Source: Streptomyces sp. DH41
GTDB lineage: Bacteria; Actinomycetota; Actinomycetes; Streptomycetales; Streptomycetaceae
Direction: 5' to 3'
Assembly (NCBI RefSeq): GCF_029813785.1
Contig: NZ_JARVKY010000026.1
Location: forward strand, 50,376 to 114,375
DNA length: 64,000 bases
Shown: positions 50,090-58,021 of the stretch, piece after piece
Layout of the letters: each line of letters starts with the position of its first letter
Numbering within the stretch: position 1 is the stretch's first letter
Made by a program: the position numbers and the translations under genes
Notes under the pieces: generated by a model
The model's database searches: none
What the model saw: only the letters and a program-made list of their open reading frames with translations
What the model was told of the DNA's origin: nothing

Positions 50090-50698
50090 ATGGACGGCGA
50101 GGTCGCCCGCGAGCGGGCCCTGGACGCGGCGGAGCGGCTCTTCTACGGGCGGGGCGTCCGGGCCGTCGGCATGGACGACGTCCGCGGCGACTCCGGTGTC
50201 TCGCTCAAACGCCTCTACCAGCTCTTCCCGGCCAAGGAGCAGCTCGTGGTGGCCTGTCTGGAGCGGCGCGACGTGCGCTGGCGGGGGCAGCTGGCGGAGT
50301 ACGTCGACCGCTACGAGGAGCCCGGCCGCCGGATCCTGGCGGTGTTCGACTGGCTCGGGCAGTGGTTCGCCGAGCCGGACTTCCGCGGGTGTGCCTGGAT
50401 CAACGCGTACGGCGAGCTGGGGGCCACGTCTCCCCCGGTGGCCGACCGGGTACGGGCGCACAAGAGGGCGTTCCGTGAGTTCCTCGACGGCCTGGCGACC
50501 GGGGCGGGACTGCCCGCCGCGACGGGCGGGCAGCTGTTCCTGCTGGCCGAGGGTGCCATGGTGACGGCGGGTGTCACGGGCGGTACGGCGCCCGCGCGCC
50601 AGGCACGTGAGGCGGCGCGGGTGCTGCTGGGCGCCGCCGGGGCGGGGGACTTCGCGGCCGACGCCGCCGGTGTCAGCCCACCGTCTGCGACACCGTGA
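50090..50698 (+). CDS. TetR/AcrR-family transcriptional regulator
   Basis: A 202-residue repressor. The N-terminal helix-turn-helix spans residues 5-50 (ERALDAAERLFYGRGVRAVG, SGVSLKRLYQLFPAKEQL). The rest is the helical ligand domain, with the C-terminal pattern of the subgroup containing GCAWINAYGELG. The start at 50090 is preferred over 50045 because the latter GTG lies inside the second operator. It probably represses itself and the divergent DUF1348 gene; ligand unknown. Its 3' end overlaps the convergent ferredoxin gene by 26 bases. Confidence 0.9.
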   Translation: MDGEVARERALDAAERLFYGRGVRAVGMDDVRGDSGVSLKRLYQLFPAKEQLVVACLERRDVRWRGQLAEYVDRYEEPGRRILAVFDWLGQWFAEPDFRGCAWINAYGELGATSPPVADRVRAHKRAFREFLDGLATGAGLPAATGGQLFLLAEGAMVTAGVTGGTAPARQAREAARVLLGAAGAGDFAADAAGVSPPSATP

Positions 50699-50873
50699 CG
50701 GCGCCGACCGGGCAGGCGCGGGCCGCCTCCCGTACCAGTGGGCTGCCGCCGCCGTCCTCCCGGCCGGGCCGGACCGTGCTGTAGCCGTCGTCGTCCTGGG
50801 TGAACACGTCCGGGGCGGTCAGGGCGCACTGGCCCGCGCCGATGCAGGTGTCCTTGTCGATGCCGATGTGCAT
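50673..50873 (-). CDS. [3Fe-4S]-type ferredoxin for P450
   Basis: A 66-residue ferredoxin. Three cluster cysteines are visible in CIGAGQC and ACPVGAV; the position of the fourth cysteine is Ala (AGQ), which fits a [3Fe-4S] cluster. Small ferredoxins of this kind pass electrons to streptomycete P450s. It follows the P450 gene after 12 bases, with AAGGAG before its ATG, and forms an operon with it. Confidence 0.92.
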   Translation of the reverse strand: MHIGIDKDTCIGAGQCALTAPDVFTQDDDGYSTVRPGREDGGGSPLVREAARACPVGAVTVSQTVG

Positions 50874-50885
50874 GTAAGGAGCCTC

Positions 50886-52142
50886 CTACCAGGCCACGGG
50901 GAGTTCCAGCATTCCCTGGATCGTGTCGCCGGGTTTGAACGGGATCTCCCCCGCGGGGGCGGCCAGGCGCAGCGTGGGCAGCCTCTCGAAGAGGGTGCCG
51001 AGCGCGATCTCCAGCTCGGCGCGGGCCAGGTTCTGGCCGAGGCACTGGTGGATGCCGAAACCGAAGGCGACGTGGTGGCGGGCCGGGCGGTGCCAGTCGA
51101 GGGCGTCCGGGTCGGGGTAGACGGTCTCGTCGCGGTTGATGACGGAGGTCGAGAAGACGACCCCGTCGCCGGCCCGGATGGTCTGCCCGTCCACGTCGAT
51201 GTCCTCGGTGGCAAGCCGCAGCAGCCCGTCCGCGATGGACAGGACGCGCATCAGCTCCTCGACCGCGCCGGGCAGCAGTGCGGGGTCCTCGCGCAGCTCG
51301 GCCAGGCGCCGGGGATCATCCAGGAGGGCGAAGGTGCCGAGCGAGATCATGTTGGCGGTCGTCTCGTGCCCCGCGACCAGCAGGATGACCGCCATCGCGA
51401 CCAGCTGTTCCCGGTCGATGGCCCCCTCGCTCAGCCGGTGCCGGACCAGGTCGTCCAGCAGGCCCTCGCCGGGCGCCTTCCGCTTGCGGTCGATCAGGTC
51501 GCCCAGATACTCCTCCAGTCGGCTCCGGGCGTCCTGGATGTCGGCGGCTGACGGGCCGCGCAGCAGCCTGCGGGACTGTTCCTCGAAGAAGTCGTGGTCG
51601 GCGTAGGGGACGCCGAGCAGCGCGCAGATCACCATCGAGGGCACGGGCAGCGCGAAGGCCGTCACCAGATCGGCGGGCGGGCCCTGCTCGATCATCGCGT
51701 CGAGCCGTTCGTCGACGATCCGCCGGATGCGCGGACGCAGGGCGGCCGCGCGTTTGAGGGTGAACTCGGGGAGCACCATCCTGCGCTGGGTGCGGTGTTC
51801 GGGATCGTCGACACCGAGCAGCGCGGTCCTGCGGTCGCGTACCGCGGCCAGACGCGCCGAGGTGGCGGGAAAGCCGTCCCTGGTGCGGTCGGTGGACAGC
51901 CGTTGGTCGGCCAGCAGCCTGCGGGCGGCGGTGTGTCCGGTCACCAGCCAGGCCGGGCGGCCGTCGAAAAGGGTGATCCGGGCCAGCGGCCGGGCGGCGC
52001 GCAGCGGGTCGTAGCCGGCGGGCGGGTGGTAGGGACAGGTGCGGTCCTGCGGGAAGGCGACGGGTCGCGTCGTGTCCCTGTCCGTCGTCGTGTCGGTGTC
52101 CGTCGTCGTGTCGGTGTCCGTCGTCGTGTCGGTGTCCGTCAT
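50886..52142 (-). CDS. cytochrome P450 (CYP105-like)
   Basis: A 418-residue class I P450. The I-helix has AGHETT (258-263), the K-helix ExxR is Glu296-Arg299, and the haem ligand is Cys367 in FGFGIHQCLGQ. The first 25 residues are a repetitive Thr/Asp tail encoded by 18-base tandem units and are probably disordered. The ATG at 52142 has GAGG 7 bases upstream; the frame is open far beyond but without P450 character. With its ferredoxin it probably oxidises xenobiotics or a secondary metabolite. CYP105 is a tentative subfamily call. Confidence 0.9.
   Translation of the reverse strand: MTDTDTTTDTDTTTDTDTTTDRDTTRPVAFPQDRTCPYHPPAGYDPLRAARPLARITLFDGRPAWLVTGHTAARRLLADQRLSTDRTRDGFPATSARLAAVRDRRTALLGVDDPEHRTQRRMVLPEFTLKRAAALRPRIRRIVDERLDAMIEQGPPADLVTAFALPVPSMVICALLGVPYADHDFFEEQSRRLLRGPSAADIQDARSRLEEYLGDLIDRKRKAPGEGLLDDLVRHRLSEGAIDREQLVAMAVILLVAGHETTANMISLGTFALLDDPRRLAELREDPALLPGAVEELMRVLSIADGLLRLATEDIDVDGQTIRAGDGVVFSTSVINRDETVYPDPDALDWHRPARHHVAFGFGIHQCLGQNLARAELEIALGTLFERLPTLRLAAPAGEIPFKPGDTIQGMLELPVAW
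52073..52142. repeat. 18-base tandem repeat in P450 5' coding region
   Basis: Four nearly identical copies of TGTCGGTGTCCGTCGTCG (the first variant, the last cut by the start codon) encode repeated Thr-Asp-Thr-Asp-Thr-Thr at the P450 N-terminus. The unit is a multiple of three, so copy changes keep the frame. Confidence 0.9.
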
Positions 52143-52593
52143 GGAAGACCTCGCAGACGAAGAGTGCGTCGTGCCGATCTTCATTAGATGCCCCGGGCAT
52201 CTACGCGGCGACGTGAAGTTCGGCCAGATCGGTGGCGGGGGCGAAGTGGCCGGGGATCGCCGCCTCCCCCTTGGGCGGTGGTCGCCCGCGCCACGGCGGG
52301 GCTGTCCTCGTACACGTGGTGCCGGACGACGGGACCGTCCCGCACGGTCGGGTGCGGGGGCGGACGTGGCCCGATAGGGCCGCCGGGTGGCCGCGGCGGC
52401 CTGCCGGATCTCGCCGAGCGGCACGGCGTCCTCGCCGTCGACCGGGTTCCACTCGGTCCGGTCGGTGGCAGCGGGGTGGTCGCGCTGTGGTGCCGGGGCC
52501 GGCGGGTGGGATGAGGTAAGGATGGAACCTGCACCGGCCGGTGTTGCACCTCGGTGCGAGTCAGCTGTACGACGCGACGATGGGACGGATGCC
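52143..52593. other. 451-base region between P450 and DDN-like gene, with possible gene debris
   Basis: No intact gene is supported. It contains the start-side promoter of the P450. On the minus strand about 52270-52345 reads VRDGPVVRHHVYEDSPAVAR, which resembles the C-terminal strand of SnoaL/NTF2-like proteins, but flanking sequence in that frame has no family character and other frames take over. It may be a decayed SnoaL-like gene. Confidence 0.35.
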
Positions 52594-53043
52594 ATGCCTC
52601 TTGAGGGCGAGTACGAACCCAGCCCGACGCAGTGGGTGCGTGAACAGGTGGAGCTCTACGAGAGTTCGGGCGGCACGAAGGGCACGACCCTGAGGGACAC
52701 GGGCCTGCCCGTGATCGTGCTGACCACGCGCGGCGCCCAGAGCGGCAGGATCCGCAAGACGCCGCTGATGCGCGTCGAGCACGACGGGCGTTACGCCGCG
52801 ATCGCCTCCCTGGGCGGGGCGCCGAAGCACCCGGTCTGGTACCACAACGTCAAGGCGGATCCGCGTGTGGAGCTCCAGGACGGCCCGGTCCGGCAGGACA
52901 TGACCGCCCGTGAGATCACCGGCGCGGAGAAGGCCGAGTGGTGGGAGCGTGCCGTCGCGGCGTTTCCACCGTACGCCGAATACCAGGAGAAGACGGACCG
53001 GGAGATTCCGGTCTTCGTCCTGGAACCGGCCGACGGGAGCTGA
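52594..53043 (+). CDS. DDN-type deazaflavin-dependent nitroreductase-family protein
   Basis: A 149-residue split beta-barrel protein of the F420-dependent Ddn family. Diagnostic segments are VIVLTTRGAQSGRIRKTPLM, YAAIASLGGAPKHPVWYHN and DMTAREITGAEKAEWWERAV. Members reduce quinones or nitro compounds with reduced F420. The start at 52594 (MPLEGEYEPSP) matches family length; GGGACGG lies just upstream. It converges on a CDF transporter gene and ends with the hairpin at 53112-53145. Confidence 0.9.
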   Translation: MPLEGEYEPSPTQWVREQVELYESSGGTKGTTLRDTGLPVIVLTTRGAQSGRIRKTPLMRVEHDGRYAAIASLGGAPKHPVWYHNVKADPRVELQDGPVRQDMTAREITGAEKAEWWERAVAAFPPYAEYQEKTDREIPVFVLEPADGS

Positions 53044-53107
53044 ATCCGGCGGGCGAGATTTTCCCGGGTCCGTGTGCATGGACCGGCATCTGCCGGGAAC
53101 ACGTCGT

Positions 53108-54151
53108 TCAGGCCCCGCCGCGTTCCCCCGTCGCGGCGGGGCTTTCCGCTGCCTCCCGCGCCGGCCGGTCGGTGACGTCCAGGAAGACCTGCCGCGCTTC
53201 CGGTACGGTGCGCGCGATCGACCTCTTGATGCGCACGGCGACCTCCTCCACCCGCTCGCTGTCCATGCCCGGCACGAGGTCGACCCGCGCGGCCACGAGG
53301 GTGGAGTCGAGGCCCGTCCTCATCGTGAACAGCGCCTCGACGCTGTCGATCTCCGGCTGGGCCCGCAGCAGCGACCGGATCCGGCCGCTGGCCTCCGGGT
53401 CGGCGGCCTCGCCGATCAGCTGGTCGCGGGCCTCGCGGCCCAGCCGGTACGCCACGAACACGAGCAGCGCGCCGATCGCGAGCGAGGCGCAGGCCTCCCA
53501 GACCACCTGTCCGGTGACCATGTGCAGGACCATGCCGGTCATGGCGAGGCTCACGCCGAGCACCGCGGTGCCGTCCTCGGCGACGACCGTGCGCAGGGCC
53601 GGGTCGCGCAGCCCGGTGGCGAGTCCGCCCTGGCCCCGCACCTGGTGCAGGGCCCGCAGCAGCGAGCCGCCCTCGGCGAGCAGGGCGACCGCGAGCACGA
53701 TCAGCCCGGCGACGTAGCCGCCGAGCTCCTCCCGGGCGCCGGTGCGCAGGGCCTCGACGCCCTGGTAGACGGAGAAGCAGCCGCCCATGACGAAGATGCC
53801 GACGGCCGCCAGCAGCGACCAGAAGAACCGCTCCTTGCCGTATCCGAAGGGGTGCCTCCGGTCGGCGGGGCGGCGGCTGCGGCGCAGGGCGGCGAGAAGG
53901 AAGACCTCGTTCATGCTGTCCGCCACCGAGTGGGCCGCCTCAGACAGCAGCGCGGGCGAGCCCGCGACGAAGCCGCCCACCGCCTTGGCGACGGCGATCA
54001 CCAGGTTGGCCGCGAGGGCCACCAGCACGGTGACGCGTGTCCTTCGGTCGGCCTTCCCGTCGGCGTTCCTGTCGGCCTTTCCGTCGGCTTCGCGGTCGGT
54101 GTCGCGGTCGGTGTTCCGGTTCTGCTTCGCTTTTGAGGCTGTCCCACTCAC
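53108..54151 (-). CDS. cation diffusion facilitator (CDF) metal transporter
   Basis: A 347-residue inner-membrane metal exporter. Six helices are predicted. The metal site motif is in SEAAHSVADSMNE (H-x3-D), and HPFGYGKERFFW is the typical CDF loop. The cytoplasmic C-terminal domain (about 260-330) has the usual ferredoxin-like pattern. The first 38 residues are a repetitive charged tail (DRDTDREADGKADRNADGK). CDF members exchange Zn, Mn, Fe or Co for protons; the specific metal is not readable. It is divergent from a GST-like gene. Confidence 0.9.
   Translation of the reverse strand: MSGTASKAKQNRNTDRDTDREADGKADRNADGKADRRTRVTVLVALAANLVIAVAKAVGGFVAGSPALLSEAAHSVADSMNEVFLLAALRRSRRPADRRHPFGYGKERFFWSLLAAVGIFVMGGCFSVYQGVEALRTGAREELGGYVAGLIVLAVALLAEGGSLLRALHQVRGQGGLATGLRDPALRTVVAEDGTAVLGVSLAMTGMVLHMVTGQVVWEACASLAIGALLVFVAYRLGREARDQLIGEAADPEASGRIRSLLRAQPEIDSVEALFTMRTGLDSTLVAARVDLVPGMDSERVEEVAVRIKRSIARTVPEARQVFLDVTDRPAREAAESPAATGERGGA
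53112..53145 (+). terminator. intrinsic terminator inside the 3' end of the CDF gene
   Basis: A perfect 11-base stem, GCCCCGCCGCG and CGCGGCGGGGC, has a 9-base loop and is followed by TTT on the plus strand. It would end the DDN-like transcript while also coding for the last residues of the convergent CDF protein. Confidence 0.75.
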
Positions 54152-54272
54152 GAGGGGCCGAATGCCCCCGGCCGGTGAGGCTCACACCCCCTTGTGGGTG
54201 GCCCACCAGTGCCGACGGCCGAAAACGGGGAACGCGTCCACCAGAGCACTCGAAGGACTGGGAGGCAGGCCC

Positions 54273-55298
54273 ATGAGCGGTGACGGCGGGACGCCCGGCA
54301 ACAGCGGCTACGGCAGGAAGGCGTTCAAGCGCTCCAAGAGCCACTTCGCGGACCGGATCACCGCGGACGGCCGGGACGGCTGGCCGGTGGCGTCCGGCCG
54401 GTACCGGCTGGTGGTGAGCCGAGCCTGTCCGTGGGCGAGCCGCGCCCTGGTCTCGCGGCGGTTGCTCGGTCTGGAGGACGCCCTGTCGCTGGCGGTCACC
54501 GATCCCCTCCAGGACGACCGCAGCTGGCGCTTCACCCTGGACCCGGACGGCCGCGACCCGGTCCTCGGCATCCGCTACCTCAGCGAGGCCTACGACCGGC
54601 GCGAGACCGGCTACCCGGGCGGGGTGAGTGTGCCGGCGATCGTGGACGTACCCAGCGGGAAGCTGGTCACCAACGACTACCAGCAGATCACCCTGGACCT
54701 CGCGACCGAGTGGACGTCCCTGCACCGTCCGGGCGCGCCCGACCTGTATCCCGACGCCCTGCGCGACGAGATCGACGAGGTGATGGCGGGCGTCTACGAG
54801 GACGTCAACAACGGCGTGTACCGGGCGGGCTTCGCGACCGGCCAGGAGGAGTACGAGGCAGCGTGCGCGGGGGTGTTCCGGCGTCTGGAACAGCTGGTGC
54901 CCCGGCTGGAGCGGCAGCGCTATCTGGTCGGCGACACGATCACCGAGGCGGACATCCGGCTGTTCACGACACTGGTCCGCTTCGACGCCGTCTACCACGG
55001 CCACTTCAAGTGCAACCGCTGGAAGCTGACGGAGAATCCGGTGCTGTGGGGGTACGTCCGCGACCTGTTCCAGACGCCCGGCTTCGGCGACACCGTGGAC
55101 TTCGACCACATCAAGCGCCACTACTACCAGGTGCACACCGGCATCAACCCGACCGCCATCGTGCCCCTGGGCCCGGACCTGTCCGGCTGGCTCACGCCCC
55201 ATCACCGGCAGGAACTGGGCGGCCGGCCGTTCGGCGACGGGACGCCGCCGGGGCCGGTCCACGCCGACGAGACGGTTCCGGTGCGGGGCAGGGCCTGA
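54273..55298 (+). CDS. glutathionyl-hydroquinone-reductase-like GST (Xi class)
   Basis: A 341-residue thioredoxin-fold/GST protein of the ECM4/Xi class. The active-site cysteine is in SRACPWASR, the class-specific CPW motif; the C-terminal helical domain contains FTTLVRFDAVYHGHFKCN. Members reduce thiol-conjugated hydroquinones. Since Streptomyces makes mycothiol rather than glutathione, the partner thiol may be mycothiol. The start at 54273 follows GGGAGG; the open frame upstream is antisense to the CDF gene and not real. It is 49 bases upstream of a DUF4235 gene. Confidence 0.88.
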   Translation: MSGDGGTPGNSGYGRKAFKRSKSHFADRITADGRDGWPVASGRYRLVVSRACPWASRALVSRRLLGLEDALSLAVTDPLQDDRSWRFTLDPDGRDPVLGIRYLSEAYDRRETGYPGGVSVPAIVDVPSGKLVTNDYQQITLDLATEWTSLHRPGAPDLYPDALRDEIDEVMAGVYEDVNNGVYRAGFATGQEEYEAACAGVFRRLEQLVPRLERQRYLVGDTITEADIRLFTTLVRFDAVYHGHFKCNRWKLTENPVLWGYVRDLFQTPGFGDTVDFDHIKRHYYQVHTGINPTAIVPLGPDLSGWLTPHHRQELGGRPFGDGTPPGPVHADETVPVRGRA

Positions 55299-55347
55299 CC
55301 GTACGGCCCGGCACCGCCGATTCACTCACCGCACACAAGGAGATCAC

Positions 55348-55650
55348 GTGGCCAGGAAGAAGAAGCAGAAGCTCCCCCTCGCCTACAAGCCCGTCGGCTT
55401 CGCTCTGGGCTGGGTGGGAGGCTCGCTGGCCGGGCTGGCTTTCCAGAAGACATGGAAGGTGATCCGGCACGAGGACGACGCGCCCGACGCTCTGGACCCG
55501 GACCGCGGCTGGGGGGAGATCCTGCTCGCCGCCGCGATCCAGGGCGCCATCTTCGCCGCGGTGCGCAGTGCCGTGGACCGCACGGGCGCCAAGGTCGTCG
55601 AGCGCTCGACCGGTGTCTGGCCCGTCGGTGAGAAGGGCGGCCGCGACTGA
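55348..55650 (+). CDS. DUF4235 small membrane protein
   Basis: A 100-residue protein. It starts MARKKKQKLPLAYKPVGFAL with a basic N-terminus and a glycine-rich hydrophobic segment (LGWVGGSLAGLAFQKTW). A second hydrophobic segment is at about residues 58-75 (GEILLAAAIQGAIFAAVRSA). This is the DUF4235 pattern. The GTG has AAGGAG 5 bases upstream. It is a small membrane protein of unknown function and probably shares a transcript with the GST-like gene. Confidence 0.88.
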   Translation: MARKKKQKLPLAYKPVGFALGWVGGSLAGLAFQKTWKVIRHEDDAPDALDPDRGWGEILLAAAIQGAIFAAVRSAVDRTGAKVVERSTGVWPVGEKGGRD

Positions 55651-55704
55651 CCGCACCGGGGCCCCGCCCCTCCCCCGCCGCCCACGGCACCCGGCAGGCT
55701 GTAG

Positions 55705-56097
55705 CTAGCCCTGCTTGGGTGCCGTCGGCGCGGTACGGCGCAGGGTGAAGGAGTGGCCCGCCGGGTCGGAGTAGCCGCGCTCCTCGTGCACTCCGAGTGC
55801 GTCCTTCGCGTCCATGGGCCGCCCGCCGAGTCCGACGACACCGCGTTCCGCCTCGTCCAGATCGTCCACCCAGAAGTCCAGGTGCGCCTGGAGGGAGTTC
55901 TCGGGCCGGGGCCAGCTCGGCGGGGTGGCGTTGACATCCCGCCGGAACGCCATACGGAAGCCGTCGGTCGACCGGATCTCGATCCGGTTGGCGGTCGCCT
56001 CGCTCTCTTCCGCGCCCAGCAACCCCTTGTAGAACTCGGCGAGCTTCTCGGGCTCGGCGCAGTCGAGCACCACGACGCCCGCGTTGACCAGTGCCAT
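55705..56097 (-). CDS. VOC-family (glyoxalase-like) protein
   Basis: A 130-residue protein of the vicinal-oxygen-chelate fold. Two beta-alpha-beta-beta-beta modules are visible: VNAGVVVLDCAEPEKLAEFY and HLDFWVDDLDEAERGVVGLG. Candidate metal or substrate residues are the Asp at residue 10, His in AHLDF and a late His in GHSFTL. GGAGGAG lies just before the ATG. The group acts as glyoxalases, dioxygenases or antibiotic-binding proteins; this one cannot be assigned further. Confidence 0.88.
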   Translation of the reverse strand: MALVNAGVVVLDCAEPEKLAEFYKGLLGAEESEATANRIEIRSTDGFRMAFRRDVNATPPSWPRPENSLQAHLDFWVDDLDEAERGVVGLGGRPMDAKDALGVHEERGYSDPAGHSFTLRRTAPTAPKQG

Positions 56098-56175
56098 GTC
56101 TCCTCCGAAGGATTCCGGGCGCGGGGCCGTCGTGCCCCGCGCCCTGTACCTTGCGGATATCCCGGCCCGGCCGAA

Positions 56176-56640
56176 TCAGTCGGCCGGCAACCACCGGCCG
56201 TCGCGCATCAGTTCGCGCTCCTCGAGCTCGTTGGCCTCGCGCCACGCCTGGATCCGCCGCGGGTGGATGCGGAAGTACAGGTAGGGCGTGGCGAGCGCCC
56301 GGGGGTCGAAGCCCGTCTTCGCGGCGAACAACTCGGCGTCCTGCTCAGGCAGTTCGACAGGCTTCACGGTCTCGACGGTGCCCTCGACCATCACCACGTC
56401 ACGGGTCGGTCCGATGCCGACGCGCGCCCTGCCGCTCGCCGCCAGGTTGCGGCCGGTGGGACTGGCGGCGGGGGTGGAGAAGAGCAGGTAGGAGCCGTTC
56501 CAGAGGAAGGACAGGGGGACGAGGTAGGGCACGCCGGACGCGCCGTCGGCCGTGGCCACCCAGGCGTCCTCGTCGTGGTCCAGGCGGTGCAGGGTGTCGT
56601 GCTTGCGCTGTTCGGCGCTGCGGGCGGGTGGCGGGGTCAT
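56176..56640 (-). CDS. pyridoxamine 5'-phosphate oxidase-like (split-barrel flavin) protein
   Basis: A 154-residue split-barrel protein. The segments DEDAWVATADGASGVPYLVP, FSTPAASPTGRNLAASGRAR and DVVMVEGTVE fit PPOX-like FMN- or F420-binding proteins. The start at 56640 (MTPPPARSAEQ) follows AGGAGG at 11 bases. It may be an F420-dependent reductase, as is common in actinobacteria, but the cofactor cannot be decided. It lies 78 bases upstream of the VOC gene on the same strand. Confidence 0.87.
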   Translation of the reverse strand: MTPPPARSAEQRKHDTLHRLDHDEDAWVATADGASGVPYLVPLSFLWNGSYLLFSTPAASPTGRNLAASGRARVGIGPTRDVVMVEGTVETVKPVELPEQDAELFAAKTGFDPRALATPYLYFRIHPRRIQAWREANELEERELMRDGRWLPAD

Positions 56641-56890
56641 CGGCGGACGGCCTCCTGGTGCTGATGCGTCGTCATGGACGGTCGGTGGCCCCGATGGTGC
56701 CATGCGGCGGGAGCCGTAACGAAGATCACGACCGGGCGCCGTGTAGATCATTTAGGGTCGGGGCAGCCTCGTACTGCTTCTCGGTTCAATTTTCGATCCG
56801 TGAAGCCCAGTTCGAGTGTGCGGGTGGCCCGGTGACCACCCGCTCGCAGGGCCGGGGGGACTCTGCGTTTCGTCTCCCGAAAGGAAGCAC

Positions 56891-57922
56891 ATGTCTCAGG
56901 ACGTCCGGTTCGACCTCCCCTTCGACACTCCCGTCAGCCCGCATCTCGCCCACGCCCGCGACCGTCATCTGCGCTGGGTGCGCGAGCGGGGGCTGGTGCG
57001 CAGCCGGGCCGGGTTCGAGGAGTACCAGTCGTGGGACCTGGCGGAGGCCGCGGCCCGTACCTACCCCCACGCGTCGGCGGACGACATGGTCGTCCTGATG
57101 AACTGGTTCTCCCTCGCCTTCCTCTTCGACGACCAGTTCGACGCCGGCCGGCCGGACCGCGCGGAGCGCATAGCGGAGGTGGCGCGGGAGCTCATCGCCA
57201 CACCGCTGCGCCCGGCGGGCACCCCACCGCGCGTGGAATGCCCCATCACCCTGGCCTGGGCGGAGGTCTGGGGCCATCTCTCGGATGGCATGTCCCTGAC
57301 TTGGAAATCGCGGTTCGCCGCGTCCTGGGGGCGCTTCCTGGTCGCGCACTGCGAGGAGGTCGACCTGGCGGCCCACGGCCGGGCCGGGACGCTCGGACTC
57401 GACGACTACACCGTCTTCCGGCGCCGTACGGTCGGCATCCACCACAGCATCGACGCGGGCGAACGCAGCCGCGGCTTCGAGGTGCCCGCCTCGGCGATGG
57501 CGCATCCGCTGATGGAGCGGATGCGGGACCTGGCCGCGGACACCATCGGCTTCATGAACGACATCCACTCCTTCGAGCGTGAGCGCCGCCGCGGGGACGG
57601 CCACAACCTCATCGCCGTCCTGCACCGGGAGCGGGGCTGCTCGTGGCAGGAGGCCGCCGACGAGGCGTACCGCATGACGACCGGCTGCCTCGACGAGTAC
57701 GTCGCTCTCGAGGCCCGCGTACCGCTGATGTGCGACGAACTGGGCCTGGACGCCGACGAGCGGGCCCGGGTGACGATGGGTGTCGAGGCGATCCAGCACT
57801 GGATCAACGGCAACTACGAGTGGGCGCTGACCACCGGCCGGTACACCACGGCCAAGGAGGGTCCGGTGGCCACCGCCGAGCTGGCCGGACGGGGATCGGT
57901 GGACGACCTGCTGACCGTGTGA
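56891..57922 (+). CDS. class I sesquiterpene cyclase (avermitilol-synthase-like)
   Basis: A 343-residue terpene cyclase. The metal motifs are DDQFD in FLFDDQFDAG (about residues 79-83) and the NSE/DTE-type NDIHSFERE (about 218-226). The effector Arg region and the C-terminal RY pair (GRYTTAK) are present. The overall sequence, including the start SQDVRFDLPFDTPVSPHL and the end AGRGSVDDLLTV, matches my memory of avermitilol synthase from S. avermitilis, so cyclisation of farnesyl diphosphate to an avermitilol-type alcohol is likely. AAGGAAG precedes the ATG. It converges on the conservon P450, a possible tailoring enzyme. Confidence 0.88.
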   Translation: MSQDVRFDLPFDTPVSPHLAHARDRHLRWVRERGLVRSRAGFEEYQSWDLAEAAARTYPHASADDMVVLMNWFSLAFLFDDQFDAGRPDRAERIAEVARELIATPLRPAGTPPRVECPITLAWAEVWGHLSDGMSLTWKSRFAASWGRFLVAHCEEVDLAAHGRAGTLGLDDYTVFRRRTVGIHHSIDAGERSRGFEVPASAMAHPLMERMRDLAADTIGFMNDIHSFERERRRGDGHNLIAVLHRERGCSWQEAADEAYRMTTGCLDEYVALEARVPLMCDELGLDADERARVTMGVEAIQHWINGNYEWALTTGRYTTAKEGPVATAELAGRGSVDDLLTV

Positions 57923-58021
57923 GGCGAGCGCGTCGCCCGGCCGGACGCTCCGGCCGGGCGACGGCGCCTCCGTCGGCGATCCACGACGGCGATCCGCATC
58001 CGCGGTCCGCGTCGGCGGACG

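Noticed and set aside
52073..52142. Tandem repeats as a CRISPR array
   Set aside because: Units are contiguous 18-mers without spacers, lie inside a coding frame, and there are no cas genes.
53787..54272. Upstream extension of the GST-like frame
   Set aside because: It is antisense to the CDF gene and ends before the well-supported start at 54273.
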